Shown here one piece after another: positions 53,677 to 62,791 of a stretch of DNA of 64,000 nucleotides (the first letter of the stretch is position 1; every line of letters begins with the position of its first letter). The notes beneath the pieces were generated by a model that ran no database searches, was not told the origin of the DNA, and saw only the letters and a program-made list of their open reading frames with translations. The position numbers were made by a program, and so were the translations under genes. Source of the DNA: Oxalobacteraceae sp. CFBP 13730 (lineage in GTDB: Bacteria > Pseudomonadota > Gammaproteobacteria > Burkholderiales > Burkholderiaceae_D); NCBI GenBank assembly GCA_014841835.1, contig JACYUQ010000002.1:930001-994000 (forward strand), read 5' to 3'.

Positions 53677-55281
53677 ATGAAACTCAGCTTCCGCACCAAA
53701 CTTTATCTGCCACTCGTTCTCAGCTGGTTGTGCCTGTCAGCGATGGCCATTCTCCATGTCTATGAGAGCAGCGCGCAGCGCCTCGAAGAACGCAAGGTCG
53801 CACTACGGTTTGCGACCGATGTCGGCATGTCCACGATCAAGGAATACGCACAACTGGCGTCATCCGGCGCACTGACCGTCGCCGACGCCCAGAAACAAGC
53901 CCTGACGCGCCTCAAGTCGATGCGATACGGGAAGGATGGCTACTACACGGTCATCGATTCAGCCCCAACCATGCTGATGCATCCGGTCAAGGCCGAACTG
54001 ATCGGCAAGGACCTCAGCGACTTCAAGGATATCAATGGCACCTACCTCTACCGCAACGTGGCGGCCATTGCCAAGGGCAGCGGTGAGGGCTGGGTCGAAT
54101 ACGTGTGGCCAAAGCCAGGCAACCCGGACCAGCAGCAGGTATTCCCGAAAGGCGCGTATGTGCTCACCTACAAACCATGGGACTGGACCTTCATGACGGG
54201 GCTCTACATGGATGACCTGCATGATGCATTCGTTGGCGACATGTGGCGTGCAGTCGCTTTCCTGGCGATCTGCGGTGTGGTACTGAGCACGATTGTCTTG
54301 CTGGTATTGCGCAATATTACGCGTTCGATCCGCCAGGCGGTCAGTGCCGCCGACGCAGTAGCGGGCGGCGACCTGACCCATCAATTCAAGATCGACGGCA
54401 AGGACGAAATCGCGCAACTGATGTCATCGCTTGAGCGGATGCAGCAAGGTCTTGCCAACGTGGTGAGCGAAGTACGCCAGGGCACGGATGCGATCGCAGC
54501 CGCGTCATCGCAGATCGCACAAGGCAATCTGGACCTGTCATCGCGTACCGAACAGCAGGTCGCTTCGCTCGACAAGACCACCGCGTCGATGGAAACGCTG
54601 GCAAGCACGGTGCGCGAGAACGGCGAATATGCGCGCCAGGCCAATACGCTGGCGCTGTCGGCGTCCGATGTGGCAACCCATGGCGGCACCATTGTTTCTC
54701 AAGTGGTGACGACGATGGCCTCGATCAATGCGTCATCCACCAAGATTGTCGACATCATCAGCGTCATCGATGGCATCGCCTTCCAGACCAATATCCTGGC
54801 ACTGAATGCGGCCGTCGAAGCCGCGCGAGCCGGTGAACAGGGCCGGGGCTTCGCCGTCGTGGCCGCCGAAGTGCGCAATCTGGCGCATCGCTCGGCTGCA
54901 GCGGCCAAGGACGTCAAGACGCTCATTGGCGATTCGGTTGCCAAGGTCGAGGCCGGCAGCAAACTGGTCGGCGAAGCCGGCAGCACGATGGATGACATCG
55001 TCGCGAGCGTCAAGCGCGTGACAGATATCATCGGGGAAATCGCAGACGCTGGCCAAGCGCAACAGCTGGAGTTGAAGCAGATCAACGACACCATTCACGA
55101 CATGGACAGCACGATGCAGCAAAACGCCGCGCTGGTCGAAGAAGCAGCATCGGCATCCGCCTCGCTGCACACCCAGGCGCACAATCTGACCGGCGCCGTC
55201 AGCCTGTTCAAGCTGACTGCAAGCCAGCTTCGCCCCTCTACCGCGCCCCGCCTGGGATTGACGTCACGCGCTGACAGCTGA
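53677..55281 (+). CDS. methyl-accepting chemotaxis protein with single cache domain
   Basis: A 534-residue transmembrane chemoreceptor. TM1 (about 9-27), a periplasmic sCache_2-type domain (about 30-185; YGKDGYYTVIDSAPTMLMHP and DWTFMTGLYMDD), TM2 (about 189-211), HAMP (about 212-265) and the signalling domain (about 270-505) with the conserved hairpin IAFQTNILALNAAVEAARAG. There is no C-terminal NWETF pentapeptide, so adaptation enzymes would not be tethered. Small organic acids are common ligands for this cache type. Followed by a strong terminator. Confidence 0.94.
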   Translation: MKLSFRTKLYLPLVLSWLCLSAMAILHVYESSAQRLEERKVALRFATDVGMSTIKEYAQLASSGALTVADAQKQALTRLKSMRYGKDGYYTVIDSAPTMLMHPVKAELIGKDLSDFKDINGTYLYRNVAAIAKGSGEGWVEYVWPKPGNPDQQQVFPKGAYVLTYKPWDWTFMTGLYMDDLHDAFVGDMWRAVAFLAICGVVLSTIVLLVLRNITRSIRQAVSAADAVAGGDLTHQFKIDGKDEIAQLMSSLERMQQGLANVVSEVRQGTDAIAAASSQIAQGNLDLSSRTEQQVASLDKTTASMETLASTVRENGEYARQANTLALSASDVATHGGTIVSQVVTTMASINASSTKIVDIISVIDGIAFQTNILALNAAVEAARAGEQGRGFAVVAAEVRNLAHRSAAAAKDVKTLIGDSVAKVEAGSKLVGEAGSTMDDIVASVKRVTDIIGEIADAGQAQQLELKQINDTIHDMDSTMQQNAALVEEAASASASLHTQAHNLTGAVSLFKLTASQLRPSTAPRLGLTSRADS

Positions 55282-55291
55282 TTATCAGCCA

Positions 55292-55331
55292 CGGCCATCG
55301 CATGCATTGGTGCATGCGATGGCCGCCTTTC
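55292..55331 (+). terminator. long-stem terminator after the chemoreceptor
   Basis: A perfect 15-bp stem, CGGCCATCGCATGCA with TGCATGCGATGGCCG, has a TTGG loop and is followed by CCTTTC. It can also act on the convergent gene ending at 55347. Confidence 0.85.
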
Positions 55332-55346
55332 GGATAGTACGCGGCC

Positions 55347-55688
55347 TTAAAAGCTGCTCTTCGCAGCGCCGTGAGCGGGGTCGACGTCGATCCCGCCATG
55401 CTGTTCCAGAATCGCGGCAGCGCGTTCGAGCTGCGAGGCTTCTGCAACCGACACCGTCATCATGCACAGGTCGCCACGCACAGCCGGTTTGAAGACGTCC
55501 TCGTAATCGGTACCGCCTTTGACGGCAGGCGAATCGCCCACGTAAAAATTGCTTTCGGCAGGACCGGCCTCGTCGGTAGTGACGTTGACATTGATGCCCT
55601 CGCCGTCGAAACCCTCGGCCAGCAAGCCAATGCGGGCGGCCTCGGCCGCTTCGAAGTTCGGCAGCATGCGAACGATATGATTATTCAT
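55347..55688 (-). CDS. small YflT-like general-stress-type protein
   Basis: A 113-residue acidic cytoplasmic protein with an opening RMLPNFEAAEAARIGLLAEG and a later RGDLCMMTVSVAEASQLERA, a pattern like ferredoxin-fold general-stress proteins (YflT type). I cannot name a family with certainty. GGGAGA precedes the ATG. Monocistronic, and convergent with the chemoreceptor. Stress induction is inferred from resemblance only. Confidence 0.72.
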   Translation of the reverse strand: MNNHIVRMLPNFEAAEAARIGLLAEGFDGEGINVNVTTDEAGPAESNFYVGDSPAVKGGTDYEDVFKPAVRGDLCMMTVSVAEASQLERAAAILEQHGGIDVDPAHGAAKSSF

Positions 55689-56241
55689 GGTATCTCCCTT
55701 GTCTCATTTATAACTACCCTATCAGAATCCCGCCGCGCGCGGCGCAGGCCACTAGCGTTGCTGAACTCGCCTGCCGCGAAGGGCAACGACGACGGCGCCA
55801 AGGCTGGAGCTAAGTCAATTGCCATGCGGCAAACGAACACCGGGAACGCGAAACCGTGGTGTATGCTGGGTGCAATGCACGCAGATACCTGCGCGGCTTC
55901 ATTGAATCGACGGCGTCGCTGGCGTCGTGACATTGGTGAAGCTCGAGAACGGCGTACTGCTACTGATCCTGCAAAAAGCAGGGTAACGAGGCACGTCGTC
56001 TGACCATTCATTGCGCAACGGGCCAAGCTCGAATCGTGTGTTGGTTCGCCGGAACGCACTGCAACGCATGACTGCGAAGCGGTGCGTTTTTTTATGCGTG
56101 CGATTTCATGCGTGTGAAACGACGCTGGAAAGCACGATGAAACGACAGTAAATGACCAGTGATGGACCAGATATGCCGTGGTACAGCCCGGCTTGCAACA
56201 AGGTCCAGCACATACAGCACAACTAACCGAGAGGAGCCGAC
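55689..56241. other. intergenic region with an orphan terminator-like hairpin
   Basis: About 550 bp without a supportable gene. A frame of 42 Arg-rich codons from an ATG at 55876 lacks a good Shine-Dalgarno. A hairpin AACGCA (56063-56068)/TGCGTT (56083-56088) ending in seven T residues looks like a terminator on the plus strand, with no gene before it, so a small RNA upstream is possible. The rest would carry the promoter of the LEA-SRPBCC gene. Confidence 0.45.
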
Positions 56242-57654
56242 ATGAACGAATCGAACGATCAGGGAAGTAACGCAGGTAAATGGATTGGCGCCGCAGTAGC
56301 TGGCGCCCTGCTGATGTATGCCTTCGACCCGGACCGCGGCCCGAAACGCCGGGCACGCGCCAAGGGCGCACTGCGCGATGCACGTCATCGCGGCGCCGAT
56401 AAACTCGACCACGCGCTGCACGTGGCCGGTGAGCGCTTCGACTCGGCGCGTGAGCGTGCCGAGTCGGTGTACCTGCGCGCCGGCGAACGCCTGGCTGGCG
56501 CGGCCCACGCTGCCGGCGACCGCCTGGCCGAAGCGTCGCACCAGACGCGTGATCGCCTCGAACATGCGCGTGGCCGCCTGGCCGAAGCCTCGTACGAAGC
56601 GCGCGACCGCGCCTCGCATGCGGCCGACTACGCCCGTGACCGCGTATCGCACGCCGCCGATACGGCGCGTGACCGTGTATCGCACGCTGCCGATATCGCG
56701 CGCGAGCGCGCCGGCCGCGCCGCCGACGATGCACGTGACTATGCGGACGACGTCCGTTCGCGCGCACAGCACGTCGCCAGCGATGCGCGCGACCGCGCCA
56801 GCTACGCTGCCGACAAGGCACGCAGCAGCGCCGGTGACGCTGCCGACAAGGCCCGTAACAGCGCCGACGATGCTGCCGATCGTGCACGCGAACGCGCCGA
56901 CATCGCCCGTGAAAACCTGGCGCAGGCCGCGCACAGCGCCGGCAACGGCGCCCGCGCCCGCGCCAACGCCGTCGGCAACCAGGTCCGCGAATGGACCGAT
57001 CACCTGACGCAAGCCTTCGGCTCGCGCGGCCCGACGCTGACCAATTCGGCGCTGCTGGGTACGAGCGCGCTGAGCGTCGTCGGCCTGGCGCGTCGTTCGC
57101 CGGCCGTTGCCCTGCTGGGTCTGGGCGCGCTGGCCGTGCTGCTGCGCAGCGACCGCGGTCGCAATCTGGTCGATTCGCTGCGTCACCGCGGCGAAGCAAG
57201 CCGGGTCGAAGTCGAAAACAGCGTCTTCATCGACGCATCGCCACGCGAAGTGTTCGATGCCTGGTCCGATGTGGAAAACTTCCCGCGCTTCATGTCGCAC
57301 GTGACCGAAGTGCGTGACCTCGGCCACCGCCGTTCGCACTGGGTCGTGCGCGGCCCGGCCGGCATGGAATACGCATGGAACGCGGTCATGACCGAGCAGT
57401 CGCGTCCGGATCGCCTGTCGTGGCGCAGCGAGCCGGGTTCGGAAATCGAGCAGGACGGCAGCGTCACGTTCGAGTCGATCAATGGCGGCACGCGCGCGAC
57501 GGTGCGCATCAGCTACGCGCCACCAGCGGGCGTGCTGGGCCACGGTGTGGCGCGCATGCTGGGCGTCGACCCACAGCGTCAGATGGATGACGACCTGGCA
57601 GAGATGAAAGCGTTCATCGAACGCGGTGGTTCGCGTGGCGCAGGCCGCCGCTAA
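56242..57654 (+). CDS. LEA-like repeat / SRPBCC fusion protein
   Basis: A 470-residue protein of unusual build. A hydrophobic, Gly-rich segment (about 11-28) is followed by a long Ala/Arg/Asp-rich repeat region (about 40-240) of roughly 11-residue units such as ARDRVSHAADT and ADKARSSAGDA. These repeats resemble LEA group 3 and amphipathic apolipoprotein-like helices. A second hydrophobic part (about 262-297) precedes an SRPBCC/polyketide-cyclase-type domain (about 318-460; VENSVFIDASPREVFDAWSD). GAGGAG gives a strong start. It suggests a membrane- or desiccation-related function, but no homologue of known role is recognised. Confidence 0.85.
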   Translation: MNESNDQGSNAGKWIGAAVAGALLMYAFDPDRGPKRRARAKGALRDARHRGADKLDHALHVAGERFDSARERAESVYLRAGERLAGAAHAAGDRLAEASHQTRDRLEHARGRLAEASYEARDRASHAADYARDRVSHAADTARDRVSHAADIARERAGRAADDARDYADDVRSRAQHVASDARDRASYAADKARSSAGDAADKARNSADDAADRARERADIARENLAQAAHSAGNGARARANAVGNQVREWTDHLTQAFGSRGPTLTNSALLGTSALSVVGLARRSPAVALLGLGALAVLLRSDRGRNLVDSLRHRGEASRVEVENSVFIDASPREVFDAWSDVENFPRFMSHVTEVRDLGHRRSHWVVRGPAGMEYAWNAVMTEQSRPDRLSWRSEPGSEIEQDGSVTFESINGGTRATVRISYAPPAGVLGHGVARMLGVDPQRQMDDDLAEMKAFIERGGSRGAGRR

Positions 57655-57750
57655 TCCGCCCCTTTGCCGCCGCGCCGAAGGTTAAACGGCACGGCGGTGC
57701 GACACCACGAATGGCCCCCACGCGGGGCCATTCGTTCGTCCGGGCAGCGC

Positions 57751-58143
57751 TCAGTCGGGGATGATCGCCGTGACCTCGATTTCTACCCGCGCACGGTCTT
57801 CCATCAGACCCGCCACCTGCACCGCCGTCATCGCCGGATAATGACGACCGATGATCTCGCGATAGGCCGCGCCCAGCGCCGGTCCGGCGTCCAGGTATTC
57901 GCGCTTGTCGAGCACATACCAGGTCATGCGCACGATGTGCTCCGGGCCGGCCCCGGCTTCGCGCAGCACGGCCACGATATTGGCCAGCGCCTGGCGCGAC
58001 TGCGCGACGAAATCGTCCGTCTCGAACACCCCCGCCGGCGTCCAGCCGACCATCCCGCTGACATGCACCTGCCGGCCGCGCGCGACGACCCCGTTGGCGT
58101 AGCCTTTCGGTCGTGGCCAGCCAGGCGGTTGCAAGAATTCCAT
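57751..58143 (-). CDS. Rid-family protein of the aminobenzoyl-CoA operon
   Basis: A 130-residue RidA-like protein (EFLQPPGWPRPKGYANGVVA, then VSGMVGWTPAG and a late VEIEVTAI). Rid proteins hydrolyse enamine/imine intermediates. It is the last gene of the operon with an acyl-CoA dehydrogenase, enoyl-CoA hydratase and flavin monooxygenase; an imine formed after ring reduction of 2-aminobenzoyl-CoA would be a sensible substrate. GGGAGA before the ATG at 58143 supports this start over one 5 codons upstream. Confidence 0.87.
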   Translation of the reverse strand: MEFLQPPGWPRPKGYANGVVARGRQVHVSGMVGWTPAGVFETDDFVAQSRQALANIVAVLREAGAGPEHIVRMTWYVLDKREYLDAGPALGAAYREIIGRHYPAMTAVQVAGLMEDRARVEIEVTAIIPD

Positions 58144-58164
58144 GGCGTCTCCCGGCATGCGATC

Positions 58165-59331
58165 TCAGTGTTGCGGCGCGAGCAGTTCGCGCGCGATGAT
58201 CAGGAGCTGCACTTCGCTCGCTCCCTCGTAGATGCGAAGCGCGCGGATCTCGCGGTACAGGCCTTCGACGACCTGGCCCCGTTGCACGCCCTGCCCGCCG
58301 AACAGCTGCACTGCGCCGTCGATCACGCGCTGCGCCGATTCGGTTGCGGCCAGTTTGGCCATCGCCGCTTCTTTGGTGACGGGCTTGCCGCTGTCGCGCA
58401 GCCACGCCGCGCGGTAGGTCAGTAGCGCGGCGGCGTCGATCTCGAGCGCCATCTGGGCAAGCCGGGCCTGCGTGAGCTGGAAGTCGGCCAGCAGTTTGCC
58501 AAACATGGGCCGCGCCTGCACATGTGCCAGTGCTTCGGCCCGCGCGCGCCGCGCGAAACCCAGCGCCGCTGCTGCCACCGACGTGCGAAACACGTCGAGG
58601 GTGGCCATCGCAATTTTGAAGCCATCGCCTTCGGGCCCGACCAGGCAGGCGGCCGGCACCCGGCAGCCGTTGAAGTTCAGGCGCGCCAGCGGATGCGGCG
58701 CGATCACATCGATGCGCTCGGCGACGTCCAGTCCAGGCGTGGCCGCATCGACGATGAAGGCCGAGATGCCGCGCGCGCTGCGTTCGACCGGTTCGCCCGT
58801 GCGCGCGAACACCACATAGAAGTCGGCGATGCCGCCATTCGAGATCCAGGTCTTTTCGCCATCGAGCACCCAGGCATCGCCATCGCGCCGCGCCGCGCAT
58901 TGCAAGGCGGCGACGTCGGACCCGGCGGCGGGTTCGGACAGCGCAAACGCGGCAATCGCGCTGCCCCCGGCCACGCGCGGCAACCAGTTCTGGCGCTGCG
59001 CTGCGCTGCCGAACAGCGAAATCGCGCCGCTGCCCAGGCCCTGCATCGCGAACGCAAAATCGGCCAGGCCCGCATGGCGCGCCAGCGTTTCGCGAATCAG
59101 GCAGATGGCGCGGGTGTCGATCGCGGCTTGCGCACCGCCATGCTCGATGCCGGCCACCGCGTGGCGCAACCAGCCGCCCTGGCCCAGGCGCACGACCAGT
59201 GCGCGGCAGACCGCGTCGACATCGGTCCCGTGTGCATCGGCCAGGTTGGCAGCCGTCCAGGCGTCGAGTTCACGTGCCAGCATGCCGTGGTGCGCATCGA
59301 AAAACGGCCAGTCGAGATAATCGCTCTGCAT
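58165..59331 (-). CDS. acyl-CoA dehydrogenase
   Basis: A 388-residue FAD acyl-CoA dehydrogenase. It has [38 protein letters not shown] and the C-terminal [11 protein letters not shown] (the region where the catalytic Glu lies in one subgroup). Its ATG overlaps the hydratase stop by 1 base (TGATG), so the two are coupled. It probably oxidises a ring-derived acyl-CoA and passes electrons to ETF, then ETF-QO (19-20.7 kb). Confidence 0.92.
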   Translation of the reverse strand: MQSDYLDWPFFDAHHGMLARELDAWTAANLADAHGTDVDAVCRALVVRLGQGGWLRHAVAGIEHGGAQAAIDTRAICLIRETLARHAGLADFAFAMQGLGSGAISLFGSAAQRQNWLPRVAGGSAIAAFALSEPAAGSDVAALQCAARRDGDAWVLDGEKTWISNGGIADFYVVFARTGEPVERSARGISAFIVDAATPGLDVAERIDVIAPHPLARLNFNGCRVPAACLVGPEGDGFKIAMATLDVFRTSVAAAALGFARRARAEALAHVQARPMFGKLLADFQLTQARLAQMALEIDAAALLTYRAAWLRDSGKPVTKEAAMAKLAATESAQRVIDGAVQLFGGQGVQRGQVVEGLYREIRALRIYEGASEVQLLIIARELLAPQH

Positions 59332-60170
59332 CAGTTGCCCTCGAAGCGCGGCTGCTGTTTGCCGACGAACGCCTGATAGGCGCGCTGGAAATCCTGCGTC
59401 ATCATGCAGATGGCCTGCGCCTGCGCCTCGGCCTCGATGGCTTCGTCCACGCCCATATTCCATTCCTGCTGCAGCATCTTCTTGGTCATGCCATGCGCGA
59501 AGGTGGGGCCGGCCGCCAGCTGCGCGGCAAATTCCTGCGCCTGCGCGAGCACCAGACTCGGTGCGCACAGGCGATTGAAGAAACCCCAGCGCTCGCCCTC
59601 TTCCCCATCCATCGAGCGGCCGGTGTACAGCAATTCGGCCGCACGGCCCTGGCCGATCACGCGCGGCAGCAACGCGCAGGCGCCCATGTCGCAACCGGCC
59701 AGACCCACGCGCGTAAACAAAAAGGCGGTGCGGCTGCGCGCCGTGGCGTAGCGGATGTCCGAGGCCAGCGCCAGGATCGCACCAGCGCCGGCGCACACAC
59801 CATCCACCGCCGCGACGATCGGCTGCGGACAGGTGCGCATCGCTTTCACGAGGTCGCCCGTCATGCGCGTGAAGGCGAGCAAACCCGGCATGTCCAGTTG
59901 CGTCAGCGGCCCGATAATCTCGTGCACGTCGCCACCCGAACAGAAATTCTCGCCCGCACCAGTGAGCACGATCGCCTTGACGTCGTCGGCATAAGCCAGC
60001 GCGCGAAACAGGTCGCGCAGCTCGGCGTAAGCGGCGAACGTGAGCGGATTCTTGCGTTCGGGGCGATCGAGCGTCACGGTCGCCACGCGCGTGGCGGGAT
60101 CGAGCGACCAGCCGACGTGCTGCGCCGCGTAGCCGGTCAGGCCCGTTCGATTGCCCGCTAAATCATGCAT
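59331..60170 (-). CDS. enoyl-CoA hydratase/isomerase family protein
   Basis: A 279-residue crotonase-fold enzyme. The oxyanion-hole motifs [14 protein letters not shown] (about 78-90) and [18 protein letters not shown] are clear. It adds water to an enoyl-CoA. AGGAG upstream fixes the start at 60170. Second gene of the operon after the monooxygenase/reductase (40 bp gap), consistent with further breakdown of the dearomatised CoA ester. Confidence 0.92.
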   Translation of the reverse strand: MHDLAGNRTGLTGYAAQHVGWSLDPATRVATVTLDRPERKNPLTFAAYAELRDLFRALAYADDVKAIVLTGAGENFCSGGDVHEIIGPLTQLDMPGLLAFTRMTGDLVKAMRTCPQPIVAAVDGVCAGAGAILALASDIRYATARSRTAFLFTRVGLAGCDMGACALLPRVIGQGRAAELLYTGRSMDGEEGERWGFFNRLCAPSLVLAQAQEFAAQLAAGPTFAHGMTKKMLQQEWNMGVDEAIEAEAQAQAICMMTQDFQRAYQAFVGKQQPRFEGN

Positions 60171-60210
60171 GCAGTGCTCCTGAGAACGCATTGGAAAATG
60201 GAAGAACCCG

Positions 60211-62541
60211 TTACGTGCCCGGCTGCCCGCGCGCCAGGCTGCGCTCGAGTTGCTGCTTGCCAGGCACGTACTGGCGCGGCCACGCGGCGCCAGTGTAGCC
60301 GATGCGCGCCGCCTCGTTCAGCGTCCAGGCTGGATTGGCCAGATGCGGTCGGCCCACTGCGCACAGGTCGGCGCGACCGGCGGCGATGATGCTGTTGACG
60401 TGGTCGGCCTCGCTGATGCCGCCGACGGCGATCGTCGCGATGCCGGCTTCGTTGCGGATACGGTCAGAAAACGGCGTCTGGTACATGCGCCCATACACCG
60501 GCTGCTCGGCCTTGCTCACCTGCCCGGACGAACAGTCGATCATGTCGGCGCCGGCAGCGCGCAGCAGCCGCGCGATCTCTACGGCGTCACCCGGTGTGAT
60601 GCCGCCATCGACCCAGTCATGGCTCGAGATGCACACGCTGATCGGCAGATGCGCCGGCCACGCCGCGCGCACGGCGGCAAACACGCGCAGCGGAAAGCGG
60701 CAGCGGTTTTCGAGACTGCCGCCATAGGCATCAATGCGCCGGTTGGTCAGCGGCGAGATGAAACCAGAGAGCAGGTAGCCGTGCGCACAGTGCAGCTCGA
60801 GCCAGTCGAAACCGGCCTCGCTCGCAGCCAGCGTGGCCCGCACGAAGTCGGCTTCGATGCGTGCCATGTCGGCCTCGCTCGCCTGGCGCGCCACCTGCGA
60901 CACGCCGGCCAGATACTGCTGCGACGACGCCGCCACGAGCGGCCAGTTGCCGTGCGCGAGCGGCTGGTCGATGCCTTCCCACATCGGCCGGGTCGAGCCC
61001 TTGGCGCCCGCGTGCCCCAGCTGGACGCCAATTTTCGCGTCGCTCGCCTCATGGACGAAGTCGACGATGCGGGCCCAGGCCAGCGTGTGTTCGGGCAGGT
61101 ACAACCCCGGGCAGCGTGGCGTGATGCGCGCGTCGGCCGACACGCAGGTCATCTCGGCCAATACCAGGCCGGCGCCGCCCAGCGCGCGCGCGCCAAGATG
61201 GGCCAGGTGAAAGTCGCCCGCCACGCCATCGACGCACGCGTACTGCGCCATCGGCGAGACGACCACGCGGTTCTTGAGCAGCACGTCGCGCACCCGCAGC
61301 GGGGTGAACATCGGCGGTGTGGGCGCGGTCGGCGCGGGCACGCCGGCCTGCTTTGCTGCCTGCGCGGCAAACCGGGCCTCGAAGCCCTTTATATAGGCGG
61401 GGTCGCGCAGGCGCAGGTTTTCATGCGACAGACGCTGGCTGCGCGTGAGCAGCGAGTAGGCGAAACCGTCGACCGGCATGGCGCCGTAGCGGGCCACGTT
61501 CTCGAACCAGTCCATCGAATTGCGCGCCGCGCTTTGCAGCTTGCTCACCTCGGTCATGCGCGCCGTCTGGTAGCGTGCCAGTGCCGCATCAAGGTCGCTA
61601 TCCGGTTCGACCGGCAGTTCGGCGGCCAGCGCGATCGCGTCTTCCAGCGCCAGCTTGGTGCCCGAGCCGATGGAGAAATGCGCGGTGTGCGCAGCGTCGC
61701 CCAGCAGCACCAGCGGCACGTGGCGATCATCGACGTCGATCGCTCCCACCCACTGGCGACAGGCCAGACGCGCAAAGCGCTGCCACATGGCCGCGCCGCC
61801 ACGGGTAGCCTGGGTCAGGAGCGGTGCGCCACCAAGCAGGCGCGCGAACAGGCGCTCGCAAAACGCCAGCGTGCTTGCTGCGTCCAGGTCGGCCAGGCCG
61901 CTGGCGCGCCAGGTCGATTCCAGTGTCTCGACGATGAAGGTCGCATTCTCGTCGTCGTATTGATAGGCGTGGGCCTGGAACCAGCCATGTTCGGTCTGTT
62001 CGAAGGCGAACGTGAACGCGGCGAAGCGGCGCCGGGTGCCGAGCCACACGTAGCGGCATCGCCCCTCGTGCAGGTCTGGCTGGAACACGGCGGCGTGGCG
62101 CGTGCGGATCGCGCTGTGGACGCCGTCGGCGGCCACCACCAGGTCGGCGCCATAACTGCGCGCCAGCGCCACGTCGTCCGTCACGTCGGTATCGAACACG
62201 AGCGCCACGCCCGCTTCTTCGCAGCGCGCCTGCAGGATGCCGAGCAGGCGCTTGCGCGCAATGCCGCAAAAACCGTGGCCATGCGAGGTCACGGTCGCGC
62301 CGCGGATCAACACGTCGATCGCGTGCCAGCGATTGAACGCAGCTTCGATGGCGCGCGCGCTGGGCGCATCGGCCAACGCCAGGTTGCCCAGGGTCTGATC
62401 AGAAAACACGACGCCCCAGCCGAACGTGTCGCCGGCCCGGTTGCGCTCGACCACCGTCACGCTGCGGCGCGGATCGCGCAGTTTCATCAGCAGGCCGGCA
62501 TACAGCCCGGCCGGCCCGCCACCGACGCAGACGATGTTCAT
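60211..62541 (-). CDS. bifunctional flavin monooxygenase / OYE-type reductase (2-aminobenzoyl-CoA or salicylyl-CoA type)
   Basis: A 776-residue two-domain flavoenzyme. N-terminal PHBH-type monooxygenase (about 1-390): FAD motif [12 protein letters not shown] (5-16), DG loop [12 protein letters not shown] and [21 protein letters not shown]-terminal old-yellow-enzyme FMN domain (about 408-770): [34 protein letters not shown] and GGISEAD. This fusion is known from 2-aminobenzoyl-CoA monooxygenase/reductase and salicylyl-CoA 5-hydroxylase. The context (hydratase, dehydrogenase, Rid protein) favours the aminobenzoyl-CoA pathway. The CoA ligase is absent. Confidence 0.9.
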   Translation of the reverse strand: MNIVCVGGGPAGLYAGLLMKLRDPRRSVTVVERNRAGDTFGWGVVFSDQTLGNLALADAPSARAIEAAFNRWHAIDVLIRGATVTSHGHGFCGIARKRLLGILQARCEEAGVALVFDTDVTDDVALARSYGADLVVAADGVHSAIRTRHAAVFQPDLHEGRCRYVWLGTRRRFAAFTFAFEQTEHGWFQAHAYQYDDENATFIVETLESTWRASGLADLDAASTLAFCERLFARLLGGAPLLTQATRGGAAMWQRFARLACRQWVGAIDVDDRHVPLVLLGDAAHTAHFSIGSGTKLALEDAIALAAELPVEPDSDLDAALARYQTARMTEVSKLQSAARNSMDWFENVARYGAMPVDGFAYSLLTRSQRLSHENLRLRDPAYIKGFEARFAAQAAKQAGVPAPTAPTPPMFTPLRVRDVLLKNRVVVSPMAQYACVDGVAGDFHLAHLGARALGGAGLVLAEMTCVSADARITPRCPGLYLPEHTLAWARIVDFVHEASDAKIGVQLGHAGAKGSTRPMWEGIDQPLAHGNWPLVAASSQQYLAGVSQVARQASEADMARIEADFVRATLAASEAGFDWLELHCAHGYLLSGFISPLTNRRIDAYGGSLENRCRFPLRVFAAVRAAWPAHLPISVCISSHDWVDGGITPGDAVEIARLLRAAGADMIDCSSGQVSKAEQPVYGRMYQTPFSDRIRNEAGIATIAVGGISEADHVNSIIAAGRADLCAVGRPHLANPAWTLNEAARIGYTGAAWPRQYVPGKQQLERSLARGQPGT

Positions 62542-62791
62542 GTTCTCTCCTATACTGGCATGGCGCCTATCTTACCTGCGGCCAGGCGGGCCATGTCAAC
62601 GGCACGTCGCGCACGCGAGACTCATCCACTGTGGATAGGTCAATTTTTAGTACAATCAGGAAACTTCGCTGCCCTATCCCCCGCCACAGGTTGCGGGTTT
62701 TATCGATGAACCGTTCGCCAACCATGCTCCACAACGCACAGACAATCGCGCTCCCCGTCGTCACCTGCACGCCGTACCCGGGGTCGCAGCG

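Noticed and set aside
55876..56003. A 42-codon Arg-rich plus-strand gene
   Set aside because: Weak ribosome-binding site and low-complexity composition; it does not look protein-like.
58165..59796. A longer version of the acyl-CoA dehydrogenase starting at 59796
   Set aside because: The extra 155 residues lie antisense-like within the hydratase gene and have no family similarity; the ATG at 59331, overlapping the hydratase stop, gives a normal-length enzyme.
60250..62709. An 819-codon plus-strand frame antisense to the bifunctional monooxygenase/reductase
   Set aside because: Shadow frame rich in Arg/His/Ala; the minus-strand product has clear FAD and FMN motifs.
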